Positions 1-11,230 of a DNA stretch of 64,000 bases are shown piece after piece; within the stretch, counting starts at the first letter, position 1, and every line of letters starts with the position of its first letter. The DNA comes from Struthio camelus (Eukaryota; Chordata; Aves; Struthioniformes; Struthionidae). The notes under the pieces are model-generated. The model had not been told where the DNA came from, did not search any database, and worked only from the letters and a program-made list of their open reading frames with translations. Where the stretch lies: positions 743,501-807,500 of the forward strand of contig NC_090953.1 of NCBI RefSeq assembly GCF_040807025.1, given 5' to 3'. A program made the position numbers and the translations under genes.

Positions 1-360
1 CCCCTCCGGGAAGTGAGTTACCGCAGCGGGCAATAAAGTGCATGGGTTTTTGAGTCTTTCTGGGGATTTCACTTGTTTCTGAGCTCTGGGAGCAGATGTC
101 GCCCCTCCAGTTCTTGTAGGGCATACGCAACTGTTGGAGCTCCGAAGTGGCTGTCTTTAGAGCGTTTTCCCATATATGCTTTGCAATTTGTTGGGAACAG
201 ATAGGTGCAGACAGCAGTTTTGACCCAGCACTTTTTTTAACTTAATATTATTAAACTAATTTTTTATAAATATTCATGGAAATGAAATCAGTGCAAAAAT
301 ATTCCATTCTCTCATTTTGCCAGTTTAATTTTAGAAACTCATTTTCTCTTGAGCTCTCTA
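1..360. other. Intergenic, AT-rich
   Basis: A plus-strand AATAAA at 32-37 followed by a T/G-rich run (about 48-66) resembles a polyadenylation site, but no gene feeding it is visible. From about 230 to 350 the sequence is AT-rich and complex, possibly a regulatory element. Confidence 0.35.
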
Positions 361-1080
361 CTGAGAAGTCGTTACAATGCTTTTTGGATTGCGTCTCACT
401 TCTAACCCTGTAAGGCTCTTCAAACGTAACAGCGCATTAAACAACAGAAGCGAAATGTCAGGGCCTTGTCCTCAGAGCTCGGTGGAGCGGCAGGGCTTCG
501 CGCTGAAGGCCGCAACACCGCAGCAAGCGGGAAAACGCTCTCGAGCGGAAAACCGCGCGTGCCGGCGGCCACGCTGCCTCTCGACGCTGGCCCGGGGGCC
601 TTGCAGCCGGCCCCGCGACGGAGGGAGCAAAGGGCACGCGTGGGTCCGGGGGCTTCGCACCCGCCGCGGCCCCCGCTTGTTTTTTTCACAGAAATCTTAA
701 TGCACCTCAGCAAAGGGTTAGGAAGTCATCTCGGCTTCTTTTTGCTTGCTCTTATGGTAACAGGAAACCCCAGAATACAAGGATATCTTCCCCCTCTAGA
801 GTCGTTTCCTATTTCTCGGTGTGGAAGCGGGCGGTCTCGGTCTGGGAAAGCCGGCGCCCCTGGGCCGCCCCGCAGAGACCAGGGAGCGGAGCACCCGCGT
901 TTGATTCGTCTCTAACATCGCCCCGCTCTCGTCCGAGGGCGACCGAGGTCCTGAGCCGGCGTCGGCGTCCGAGCAGCCTGCGTCCGCCGTCACATCCCCG
1001 TTCCCAGCGTGTTTTGTGCTCCAGCTGGGTTAGGTAAATATCGGCCCCGCTTAAATGCAGGACCGAGAGCCAACACAGCA
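361..1080. other. CpG-rich block, no gene recognised
   Basis: GC-rich from about 470 to 1,010. Overlapping frames on both strands have proline-arginine-alanine-rich translations typical of non-coding GC-rich DNA. No family is recognised. Confidence 0.45.
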
Positions 1081-1230
1081 AAGAGATTTTCATCTGAAAA
1101 TCACTTTGATTTATGTGTGTTTATATAGAAAGTGATTTTTTTATTTTGACCTCACATAAATTCTGCCTGATGAAACATTCATTTTAGTTATTATTTGGGA
1201 GGGGGAAGCCGATCGCAGTCGAAGGAAGCA
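1081..1230. promoter_or_regulatory. AT-rich island, candidate conserved element
   Basis: A complex AT-rich island between two CpG-rich blocks. It contains TGACCTCACATAA (about 1,147-1,159), resembling a nuclear-receptor half-site plus ATF-like word, and TTAGTTATTATTT. The regulatory call is inference from composition and position. Confidence 0.25.
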
Positions 1231-3270
1231 GATTAACGCGTTGTTTTGTTGGAAGCGTAGTGTCGCAGAAGGGCAAGAATCGAGCACTCGTTGCTCTTGT
1301 CTCGACTTTGAGCGCGACTTGTCAAACCGCTGCCTCTCCGTCTACCCAGCTGCCGAAGGGGGAGACCATCTGCGTCCGCCCCGGCGCTGCCGGGACCTCA
1401 TACACCAGTTCGTTGCTGCAGAGGCTTTTCAGATCCTTGGGCGCCTGGCACAACAGCAGTATTATTCGTGCGAATTTCTCCTTCGCGTTTCTCTTTCCTC
1501 GGTCTCGTGTTCTCGTCTCAAGCAGCTTACGCTCACCCTGCTGGCTCCTCTGCAGACCCGCGTGCCGAAGCCCCGAGCCGCCCTGGGCTGCTCTGAGCTT
1601 CGCGTGGCGCCGTAGAGCAACGGAGCGGGCAGGGAGGTGGCGCTCGGGAAAGCTCATGGAATAAACCTGGAAGCCGAGTTTTCTCCCTCCGTGTAAAACG
1701 AGCGACGCTATTCCAGAGCATTAACCTCTGAAGAGGCACGATTTGCCCCGGTTGCTGGCCGCCAGGCGGGAAGGGGCATCGGACAGGGCCGCAGGTCCGT
1801 CGATCCGCGCAGAAAAAGCGAAGTCGGTAGAAGAGCAGGGAAGTGGTTTCGTGCTCCTCCCGAGCGCAAGGACAGCAACCCCTCACCGGGGCCGCGGGGG
1901 CAAACACCTGGGGGGGGGTGCAGGCATGAAACCCCAGGAGACCTCCCCTGGGATGGAGGCTTCTGGCACAGAAAGACTGTGCCAAGGATGTTAATTGTGG
2001 GGGTGAAGGCTTGGGCAGACCAGGCGCGGCAGCGGGCAGGCTCAGGACAGGGCGCTGCAGCTGGGACTGTGGCCGGCGCCGCTCCTGGGCTCGCGAACGT
2101 CTGCCGGGTGGCAGGGGGATGGAGAGGTGCAGGCTCACCTCATTGGCGTAAGGCGCAAACGGGCTGGCGGGGCGCGGGAGCCCCCGGGAAACCCCGTGCC
2201 AGCAGCTGGGGTGGGAGCCGCCGGGAAGGGGTGCGGGGGGTCGTGCGGTCCCTTCTCCTGCCGGCCCCTTGGCCCAGCTCCTGCATCGGGTTCCCCCCCA
2301 CCCAGCTGCTAGAGGCATCTGTCCTTCAGCTCCCAACTCTGCCGGAGTTTCGGCCATCCGGGATGACGTTTTCTCATGCTGCCTCAGAACTGCTCTTCTG
2401 GGGGAGCAGGCGAACAGCAGCGGTGCCTCGTCCCGACCAGCTGGACGAGGATCCCGGGGTAAACGTCCACGCGAGGGGTACGGGACAGACGTGCTGCCAG
2501 GCTGCAGCTTCCCCAGACTCGCGACTTCCTTGCCTCGTTGTTACTTGTGTCCAATTAGTGTGACAATTGCTTTGGCCTGTTTTGTGCTGTAACAGGGCAG
2601 CTCTGCAGTGGGTTAAACATAGCATTTGGTTAACTCTCAATTTTTATTTTTTGAAATGATGTGAATGCAAGAATTATTGGAGCAGCTGTAATAAAGTATC
2701 TCACAGTCGCTGACACAAGCTGCAGCTGAGGATGAATGTCGAGGGGAGGGACGGCACTGCTGGAGTTTGTTACCTCTGGATTTCATAGAGTAAACTTCAA
2801 ATGGAAAGCAGCAGGAATTCAGCGAGAATGCAATAAAATAACAATTTATTTGCCTAGCTGGGGTGATGTAGCAGGGAGAGTTTTGTTAAAGATTGTGGGT
2901 TGAATTACTTGCTGAAAATACACTATGTGATATTCATAACTCTTCCTTCATTTGCCTGAGAGTCACCCACTGATCCTGCAGCCACACCTCTCCCGTGGTC
3001 TATGGGAGTATTTTGTTTGCTAGGTTTGGTGGATGGTGTTTTCCTCGCTCAGGGATTGATTTCCCTGTTTGTCTTCCTTTGCGTGGTGAGGAACGAACAG
3101 CAGCCTCTCACCTGAGCGAGAACTCCTGTTTGCACAGAAACCGATGAGCCCCAAAACGCGGAAGAGCTATTGGCACATGGCCACTCAGGCCAGGCCGAGG
3201 GGGTGCTGGGGAGGCTGCCCCGTGCCTGCAGAGCAATTGGTGTTTCAGCTGGAAATGAAGACACGCATTG
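1231..3270. other. Intergenic: CpG-rich then AT-richer, no gene
   Basis: CpG-rich from about 1,350 to 2,480, then AT-richer from 2,560 to 3,060. The largest frame (minus, 1,533-2,357) is proline/alanine/arginine-rich with no recognisable domain. Nothing else is supported. Confidence 0.4.
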
Positions 3271-3600
3271 AGGCTGATCATCCCCCTAACACGCCCCCAT
3301 GGTGCGCAAGGCATCCTCTGCCCTGGCCCCTGGCACAGTCCACGTTGCATCCTCTGCCACGGCTGTAACATGGTATGGTGTGCGTGGCATCCTCTGCAGC
3401 AGCTCCCAGCACGCTGCACGTTGCATCCTCTGCCACGGCTGTAACATGGTACGGTGTGCGTGGCATCCTCTGCAGCAGCTCCCAGCACGCTGCACGTTGC
3501 ATCCTCTGCCACGGCGGTGTCACAGTGCACACTGCATTGCCTGCCACGGCCGTAAGACGGTATGGTATGCATTGCATCCCCTGTCGCAGCCCCTGACATG
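3271..3600 (+). repeat. 76-bp tandem repeat, about four copies
   Basis: GCATCCTCTGCCAC recurs at 3,347, 3,423 and 3,499, exactly 76 bases apart, with intervening ACGGCTGTAACATGGTA and GCAGCAGCTCCCAGCACGCT segments. Partial divergent copies flank it on both sides. Frames through it are repeat by-products. Confidence 0.93.
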
Positions 3601-6299
3601 CAATGACTCCTGGCAGGCAGGAGAGGTGCTCAGGGGGTGGAGGGAGATGATGTGAGTTTGCATTGCACAGAAGCCTGTCGGAAGGGAAGTGATCTGTATT
3701 TAACAACAAAGGCAGCATAATAACCTGCAATTACCTCTAAGTGGTGCCTGTGGGGGTGGCTCTTGTGCTGGCAGAGGTAAGGAGGAGGTTAGCGCTTCTG
3801 CTGCTGAGCTGCGCTGGGAGGAAGCGGTGTGGTTGCCCGACCGGGTTTCCTCCCTTGTACGGGTGACGCTGTCCGGCCTGGCACAAGCCGGTGGAGGCCA
3901 AGCACCGCTGGGGCAGGGCTGTGCACGCTCCCGGGTTTGCAGGGCTGGCGGGGGTCTGTAGGACCCTCGCGAGGCGGGGGGCATGGGGCAGCGGGGCTGT
4001 TGCTATAAATCGGAGAGATCCCTGGCTGCTGGGGCCCGGCGGGGCAGGAGCTGGTGACGGACGAGCGGCAGGAACGGCTGCGCTTTGCAAAAAACGGCAG
4101 CAGCAGCAGTGAGAGTATGAGCCGGACAGCCCTGGGGGGCCTGGCCTGACACCCCCGGGCTCAGCCTGGAACCAGTTGCAGGATCCCGTCCTGGTTGCCG
4201 GCCCGGCTCCCGTTGGGTTCGAGAGCCCGGAGCAGGATTTGGCCCCGGGGGGTCTCCCTGCCTATGCCCGTCCCGTTCAGCGGCGTCGGGGGCTTTCCTC
4301 CAGCCGGGACCACGCGCGGGCTGTCTCCAAAGCGAGCACGGCAGGAACTTCTGCACGCGGCCAGGCAGCTCCTGCTAGGTGGGAATGCAAAGCCGTGCTC
4401 GTACCTGGCTCCCTAGCCCGGTCCTGGCAAATGAATCAAATTGCCTTTAGGCAAAGGCGCTGTATTTTGACTTTGGCAAAGGTCTGGGGGCTGGCAGCAG
4501 CCTCTGCGGCAATGCAAGCGCGGCGGCTGGGCGACGCTGCTGCTCTGAAGCCTGCTGTGGGGGGGGCCGTCTCGGCCCGCTCCCTCCGGCCGGCGGGGAA
4601 GGCGAGCGGTGGAGCTGTGCCGTTAAGCGTCTTCCCTCTAGCGGCGCGCTCCCGGATGGCAGCGGGCTGCCCGCAGCGGAGCCCGGCTGCAGGCGCAGCC
4701 GCCCGGCGCGGGGCCGTTTCGCTTTGCCGCCGCTCGGAGCCTTGCGGCGGGCATGCACCGAGCCGCGCGCCCTCTCTCCGCGCTCGCTTTTCGCTGCCCG
4801 GGGAAGGGGCCGCGGTCTGCGCTCATCCTCTGCCAGGATGCAGCGTCTCTCCAGGCTGCTGCAGGGAGCTCCCGCTGGCTGCTGCTTTTCCCCTCTGACT
4901 CCCGCCCTCGACGCCTCCCCAGCGCCCTGCCTGGCTCCTGGGGTGGGGGCACTGTGCCAGCCCCCCCGAGCGCTCCTGCAGCCGCCGCGGGGATGCAGCC
5001 CTCCCCGCGCTGGCTGCTGTCCACGCAGGTGCTGCTGCATCAGAAAGCGCAGGAGATTAATACTGCAACTAGCCCTCGCCCTCTCCCGGCGCAGCCGCGG
5101 GGCGACGCTGCAACGCCTCTCTGGCGAGAAAGCAAATCGCGCAAGCCGGGTTTGCTTTGGAAAGTTGGGATTTGCAAGCAGAGGGGGAAGACGGGGTGCG
5201 GGCATCGGCGCCCTCCCAACGCAGGCTTTGCTCCGGCGACGGACTGGGGCGTTTTAGCGCGTGTCAAGGCGCGAGGGGTCCCGCGAAGCCAGGGTGTGCG
5301 GTCCCCTGCTCTGCGCCCGCTGCTGCTCCGCTCCCCCTGCCCGGGCTGCGCCCAGCCGCCCCTCGCTCGCCGCGGCCCCTCGGGCTACCAGCGGCCGCAT
5401 CCTGCTGCGGCAGCCGGCGAGAGGCTGGGGGGCAGCAGGGCTTTGTGTGACCTCTGCGTGCCGGTGGAGCGGGGACCCCCGTCCTGCACCCCGCGGCTGC
5501 GGCGGGACCCCTGTGCCGCCCAGGACTCGCGTGGTGCCTGCTGCTCGCGGGGTCCCAGCTGCAGGGCACCGCGGCCGGCGGCGGCGGCAGATGCGTTTCC
5601 ACAGCTGCCTTCAGGGCTGCAGCAGTCTTAATATCTCTGCTGAGCGAAATTTCCTGATTCGGCTTTCATGTCCCTTGGGACGCTTATGAAATATCCGGAT
5701 TCTATTTTTTTCTGAACAAGTGGAATTTCCTATTTATGGATTTAATATAAGGGCTACGTGTTCTGTAAGAGAACAGGCCCGTGCCTCGGCAGCGCGTGCT
5801 CCGGCTCCGCCGCGGCTTTCCTTTTGATGTGGGGCTCGGCGGCCGTGCAGCACCGCCGGGGCTTAGCATCCTTTAGCTGAGGCGGGAATTGTGGCCGGCG
5901 CGGGGAATTCAGCTGTCTCAGTAGTTTTCCCGCTAGCAGTAAGCCTTCTTTTCATGCCTAATAACACAGCCTGTGAGGAATGAAATTTGAATGCAGGCTG
6001 ACAATCCCCTGGCCGGTCTGTTTAGACAGGGATCAGATGAGGTCCTGTCCCGCTGCTGAACTCCTCCTGCAGAACTTGGCCGTGAGAAAGAGCTGACGCC
6101 CGTGCCGGCCCCCGCCGCCGGTGCGTCCGCCCTGCCCGCAGCTGCTGCCGCCCTCCAAGCCCAGCGCCCGGAGCCAAACCTTGGGGCCGGCGGACCCCAA
6201 AGGGTCCCAGCTTTGGTCCCCTGGAGTCTCAGGAGTGTTTTTGGGGCATGCTGCTCGTTGCTGTGCTCCCGCTGCCAGGGGCTCGCAGCGGTCTGCCAG
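3601..6299. other. Intergenic: large CpG-rich block and AT-rich islet
   Basis: The CpG-rich block runs from about 3,850 to 5,620. An AT-rich, complex islet at 5,625-5,770 (TATGAAATATCCGG, TTATGGATTTAATATAAGGG) is a candidate regulatory element. The frames of up to about 290 codons in the CpG block show no domain and no splice-consistent structure. Confidence 0.4.
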
Positions 6300-6850
6300 C
6301 AGTGCTGCCCGGCCGTGCCCGGCGGCGCGTCGCAGGGCTGCAGACCCGGGGTGGGAGCGCGGCGCCCGGCCGTGCCCAGTGGCGCATTGCAGGGCTGCGG
6401 ACCCGCAGCGCAAGCGTGGCACCTGGGGGGGCCTGCCTATGCCCGGTGGCACGTTGCAGAGCTGGAGACCTGTGGCACGAGCGCAGTGCCTGGGGAGGCC
6501 CGACCGGCACGGCAGTGTTGCAGGGTTGCCGACCGATGGCGTGAGCGCGGCGCCCGGGGAGATCCGGCCAGCAGGGTGGCAGTGTAGGGCTGCAGACCCT
6601 CGGCATGAGCGCAGTGCCCGGCTGTGCCCGGCAGTGCGGTGCAGGGCTGCAGACCCACAGCGCAAGCGTGGCGCCTGGGGGGCCCAGCCGTGCCCGGCAG
6701 TGCGGTGCAGGGCTGCAGACCCACAGCGCAAGCGTGGCACCTGGGGGACCCAGCCGTGCCCGGCAGTGCGGTGCAGGGCTGCAGACCCACAGCGCAAGCA
6801 TGGCACCTGGGGGGCCCAGCTGTGCCTGGCGGCGGTGCAGGGCTGCACCC
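6300..6850 (+). repeat. 66-bp tandem repeat
   Basis: About eight copies of a 66-base unit containing GTGCCCGGCAGTGCGGTGCA, then GGGCTGCAGACCCACAGCGC, then AAGCGTGGCACCTGGGGG. The best copies begin at 6,624, 6,690 and 6,756, exactly 66 apart. Older divergent copies extend left to about 6,300. Since 66 is a multiple of three, frames stay open for hundreds of codons on both strands without being genes. Confidence 0.94.
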
Positions 6851-7880
6851 TGGCTGTGCCCCCCAGGCTGGCAGGGGCACTGGCTGCTGCTGGGGCTCGC
6901 AGAGGGGCTGCTGGCAGGGCAGGGGCGATGCTGAGCCAAACTCAAGGTGCATCGCTAAGGGGGGAAGCGGGAAGCTACACTTTAAACATCCGGGACGCGG
7001 TGTCTCCTCCACGACACGGAAACCTGCGCCCGCTCCAGCGCCAGGAAGGTGTTTTGCGCCGCAGCTGGGCTCGGTTCCCTCTGCTCCCCGGTGGGACGTT
7101 GGGGACCTCCGAGCGCTCGGCGCTGGCTGGTGCCTGCGCTCGGGACGTCCGCCCTCCGCCATCCTGCTGCCCGGCCGCGCTCTGCCCCGGCCGGCGCGCG
7201 GCCCCTCGCCCTCTCCTGGCGCCGGCGGCGTTTGCAGCGCCGGCTGCAAGCGCTGACGTGGCCCCCTCTGCTCCCAGAGGGTCTCTGAGCTCTGGGTGAG
7301 GTCCGGGCTGCGGAAGGCGCGCGGGGCCGATAGCCCGGCTCCCTGGCCGCTCTCCAGCGCGGTGCCGGCTCGGCCGGGGGGCGAAGCGCCGCGGCGCTCG
7401 GGGCCGCCAGCCGCCCCCCGCCGGCAGCCCTCGCTTCCGGCCCGCTCGGACCTCGTCTCCTCCGCCGGAGGAGTCGCCCGGCGGCAGCCGGGGAGCGCCG
7501 CGCGCCCTCCATCGCGCCCGTCGGACAGAGCGTGTTAACGGAGGCAGAGGAGGCGCGATGGACCAGAAGAGGTGGAAACGGCTCCGGAGAGCCGGAGCTG
7601 GGGCGGGCAGCGCTGGCCCCGGCCCCGGCAGGCGCTTTGCTCTCCCGCGGCTCCGGGCGGCGCGACGGCGCTGGCAGCGCCGGCTCTCTCCGGCGCGGAC
7701 GACGGGCCTGCGCCGGCGAAGCGTTAGGAACGACGAGGGAGCAGGGAAGAGGGTTTGTGCGATAGTTCACGTTGCGGGACGAGGCGCTTGTCCGCCCCGG
7801 CGGCTCTCGGCGCTGCTCGGGCGCCCCGGCGCGCTGGTCCCCCCGGGCGCACCCGCGCACCAGCGAACACCGCCTCCGCC
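6851..7880. other. CpG-rich block, no gene recognised
   Basis: GC- and CpG-rich from about 6,990 to 7,880, the largest such block near MIR184 on its 3' side. No coding family, splice structure or RNA is recognised. Confidence 0.4.
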
Positions 7881-8417
7881 CTAAAACCCTTCCGTTTTAC
7901 CTTCCTAGTTTTATTCTTACGACTCACTGGGGTATTTGCCTTTCTGTTAGCGCAGTTTCTTTCTCCGACTGCAGTTAGTGCCCTATTCCAACCACCCCCT
8001 TCGAAGCCATGTTAACATCTGAAATAAATAACTTTTAATGCAGACAGTTCCGAACCCCAATAAGGCACGAGAATTTTACGCTTAGTTTTATAATTGCTCT
8101 TGATACCGATTGCAAAGAGTTTCAGCAGCAGGGCTAACTTCATTGAAAGCGAATCCCAACTCCTAAAACAGCATTTCAAGACCCGTTTTACAAACAGCAT
8201 TTCAAGACCTCTTTTTTTATATATTAAAAAAAAAAAAAAACAAAAAAAAGCATATTCCTGCCGGGGATCAGTTGGAGACGCTGAAGGATAAGCAGCGCGG
8301 AATAACGCAGCCCGCCAGCTCCCAGCGGAAAAAAATCTTCCTTCTGACCGTTGAGTCGGAGTTTTCCTCGCAAGGCGGGAGGGCGCGGGAGCGGGGGGCC
8401 GTCGGGCGCTGGCGTCA
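7881..8417. other. AT-richer flank 3' of MIR184
   Basis: No gene is seen. The part from 7,890 to 8,260 is AT-rich and ends in an A-run near 8,226-8,246. On the minus strand, AATAAA at 7,910-7,915 could serve the MIR184 primary transcript about 500 bases downstream of the hairpin; this is only a position argument. From 8,260 to 8,417 the sequence is mixed and flanks the hairpin. Confidence 0.4.
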
Positions 8418-8424
8418 CTCGCGC

Positions 8425-8446
8425 ACCCTTATCAGTTCTCCGTCCA
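8425..8446 (-). ncRNA. MIR184: miR-184-3p mature microRNA
   Basis: The 22 bases are, on the minus strand, identical to the mature miR-184 I know from vertebrates and flies, with seed GGACGGA at positions 2-8. This arm is the dominant guide strand in other animals. Confidence 0.97.
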
Positions 8447-8463
8447 ACAGTTACAATGACGAA

Positions 8464-8486
8464 GCTGGGCTGGAAAAGTGATAAGG
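8464..8486 (-). ncRNA. MIR184: miR-184-5p passenger arm
   Basis: On the minus strand this reads CCTTATCACTTTTCCAGCCC followed by AGC, matching the annotated mammalian 5p arm from memory. It pairs with the 3p arm across the precursor. Confidence 0.9.
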
Positions 8487-8550
8487 GGGCGAGAATGGCT
8501 TCAGGAGACGTTCCCCTCCTTAAAATTTTAGAGTACGAAATATTTGGGGC

Positions 8551-8597
8551 AGGGGGGGAAGGAAGGAAGGAAGGAGGAAAAAAAAAAAAAAAGAAGG
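8551..8597 (-). repeat. Polypurine/polypyrimidine tract 5' of MIR184
   Basis: An uninterrupted 47-base purine run on the plus strand (G-run, then GGAA repeats, then an A-run) begins 58 bases from the hairpin base. On the MIR184 transcript strand it is a pyrimidine run. It is probably just low-complexity DNA, though mirror-like purine tracts can adopt triplex forms. Confidence 0.85.
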
Positions 8598-8629
8598 TAA
8601 AGTGGTAATGAGTAAAAGAAAGTTTAGGA

Positions 8630-9490
8630 CGTCACCGGTCGCCTCTTCTCTGCAGCGTCGTCCCGGGAGGCGCAGCCCGAGCTCCCCGCCGGCCCCGGGC
8701 GGCGAAGCCTGCGGGCGCCCGGCCGAGCCCCGCGGCTCCCGCGCCGTCGGGCGCCCGGCCCCGACTGCCCCCCGCCCCTGGGCGCCGGCTCTCTCCCGCC
8801 CGGCAGACACTCCCCATTCACAAATTTCATAACGCCGAGTCCCCTCCCCGCCGGGACGGGATTGGACCTTCCCCGTCGCCCGCTTCTGCTCCGCTCGGCG
8901 GCTTCGTCTGAATGGCTGCGCCCCGCGGCCGGGCCGCCGGGGTGGAGCCGGGGCCGGACCCCCACCCGCCTCGGGATTAAGCTGCGCCAGTGGCCGGAGC
9001 GGAGCCGGCCCGGGGCCCTCTGACGCTGCAGAAAGGCGCTGGACCGGCGCGCGGGGGGCTGGTGGGACCTGCTCCGCTCTGGGCGCCCCGCTGCCCAAGG
9101 GGCCACCCCGTCCCGCTGCGAAGGGCCCGTCGCCCCCGTCCCTGCCCGCGCCGCCCTCCCCTTCAGCAGGAGCGCCTGGTCCGGCCCCAAGGCAGGGTCC
9201 CGCTGCAGCGTGCCCGCGCCGTGCCCCCCGCGTCCCCGTGCCCCTCCGCCCGGCCAGCCGTCCGTCCTCCTCTAGCCGCTCGAGGGTCAACGCTCAGAAG
9301 GCTTGAGGAGACCGGGTGGTTTGGGTGTCGACACCCATCCCCTTGGCGCCCGTCTCGGGGCGGCTGGGCAACGCGGGGATCTCACCAGCTGCCGCGGCCG
9401 GCTTTGCAGAGGGGGCTGGGAGACTGCGACCGTCCCCGGCGGCAGAGCGGGGTAGCTCTCGGAGGGCGCCTGTCCTGAAAACCGCAGCCG
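8630..9490 (-). promoter_or_regulatory. CpG-rich block upstream of MIR184, candidate promoter
   Basis: A dense CpG stretch lies 0.15 to 1 kb upstream of the hairpin in the direction of MIR184 transcription. Its frames look like GC-rich noise rather than protein. Because the hairpin is close and points away, this is the most economical candidate for the primary-transcript start, but no start-site motif was identified, and CpG-rich blocks are common throughout this window. Confidence 0.35.
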
Positions 9491-11230
9491 CTCTTGTTTT
9501 TAGCTCCGGAACAGCAAGGTAGTTGGAGGCGAGGAGTCCCGATCACCGCTCCTTGGCTCAGACTTGTGCTAGCTGGACGCCGTGCACCGAGCTGTCGAGC
9601 TGATGTGCGCTGGGATTAGCGAGCACTTGGGGAATGGTCCCGTGCTAAGCGCGTTGCGCGCTCTGCGACGCTCGGGCTGAACTGGAGGTTCTTCCATAGC
9701 GCGTGTCGCTGGCCAAGCGAAGGCAGGTGACTTCTCGGGAGCCTGTGGTGGCTCAGTGCCAACATGATGCTCTTTGCTGTTTCTAGGGCCTCAGAGCGCT
9801 GAGCTGGGGGAAGGAGACAGGGTAGCTCAGGATGAGTGCGGAGGACTGACCTGACCAAGGGACGATGGATGAAACGTTTTGCGGTACTGGCTGCAGCTAC
9901 CCCCTGCTCCTGCGGTGGCATGGAGTGGTTTCGCAGCGCCCGAGCTTTGATGTGCTAGCTAGCGTTTTCCCCTTCACTGTGAAATGCCGTGACCTCCTGT
10001 CACACTGCGTGCAAGCGTTTTCCGGCTGCTCTTTCCCTCTCGAGAGCGCAAGCTGTCGGCCCGATGTGAGCAAAGGAGGTTGCACCGGCTGCAGCAGAGG
10101 AGCCAGCAGTCCCCAGATCAGCTGGCCTGTGGTGACACCAGGCCCGGGCATGGCCCAGGGCACTTAGAAAAGGAAAGGTTGCATAAAACTATCAGCATTT
10201 CCTCTGTTGCAGTGATTCAGCCTCAGGGAAGGCTCAGCTGATCCTGCTAATGGTTTCTACGTGAGAGCCCCTGGGGACAGTACTGTGTCCCGGGACCGCC
10301 CCAACCCCGGAGGGAGCACCGAGGTATGAGGTCGGGCAGAGGACCGCCACCTCTGCATTTCAGACAGAGCTTTGGTGGTCTCCGCGAATGAGAGCTCCTA
10401 CCCAGAGGACCTGTTCCAGCCACGTAGGAACGGTGCCCAGCATATTTAACCACAGGAGCACCTTCGGTTTCTAGAGGGTGTGAGAAGTTGGGTCCCGTGA
10501 TGGACCTGTTGCTGTACCGTTACTTCTGCCCAGAAAACCTGCCCTGTCCTCCTCTTCTCACTGCCATCAGGGTCTCCAGCCAGAACGGACCCCGAAGGCT
10601 CAGCCAGATCTTAACCCTCACTGAAAAACTCTAAAGCAAGTCTTGATTCAGCCACAGCTCAGTAGAAAGGGGATGGGTTCCTCTGCTTTACCCCATCTGT
10701 CCGGCTGTGGTCCACATCTGTGAAGAGCCCAGGTGGCCCTCCTCACCATTACTTGCAAACCTCGAAAAAAAGCCCCTGTGTCCGCAGGAGCCCAAAGCCC
10801 TTGTTGCAGATATCTGCTGCTCCGAGTGAAGATCGTCCCGTGCTGGCGCGTTACGTAAATCACGCAGCCTAGCTTCTTCCAAACAGATGGTTTATATAAC
10901 CAGAGCAGAGCCTGAATTTCAGCTGCCCCTGTCACATCTACCGCTCACAAATCACCTTCGGCACGTGCTGGACCACCAAGCTGCGACCTCGGGGAGCGCA
11001 CGCGCTGGTGCCCGCACCCATGCCACACGCGCAAGGTGCGTCTGGGTTTCTCGCTTGTCCCTGACACCTTCTGTTTGGTCTGCTCCTCCCCTAAGGCGCA
11101 GCGTGAGGTTAGCAATAGCCTTTTCTTCTCTAATATAGCAGGTTTTGTTGTTTGCGCAGTCTTCATGTAAGCTGAATTTAAAGCAGAGACAAGGAAATTT
11201 TGCAACTAAGGGTGGAGTCAATAAAACAGT
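9491..11230. other. Intergenic, moderate GC, nothing recognised
   Basis: Both strands were examined. Frames stay under about 110 codons and show no family. No clear retroposon end is visible. Confidence 0.4.

Larger units (their letters stand above)
8418..8493 (-). ncRNA. MIR184: MIR184 precursor hairpin
   Basis: Read on the minus strand, this stretch folds as the miR-184 precursor. The 5' arm carries CCTTATCACTTTTCCAGCCC (miR-184-5p) and the 3' arm carries TGGACGGAGAACTGATAAGG (miR-184-3p). A 17-base terminal loop lies at 8,447-8,463. The CTTATC/GATAAG pairing closes the duplex, and a basal CTCGC/GCGAG stem (8,489-8,493 with 8,418-8,422) follows a small internal loop. miR-184 is a deeply conserved animal microRNA expressed in lens, cornea and neurons (established knowledge). 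In mammals it lies between RASGRF1 and ANKRD34C and points away from RASGRF1, the same arrangement as here. Primary-transcript ends are not visible; a minus-strand AATAAA at 7,910-7,915 is a possible 3' end. Confidence 0.97.
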
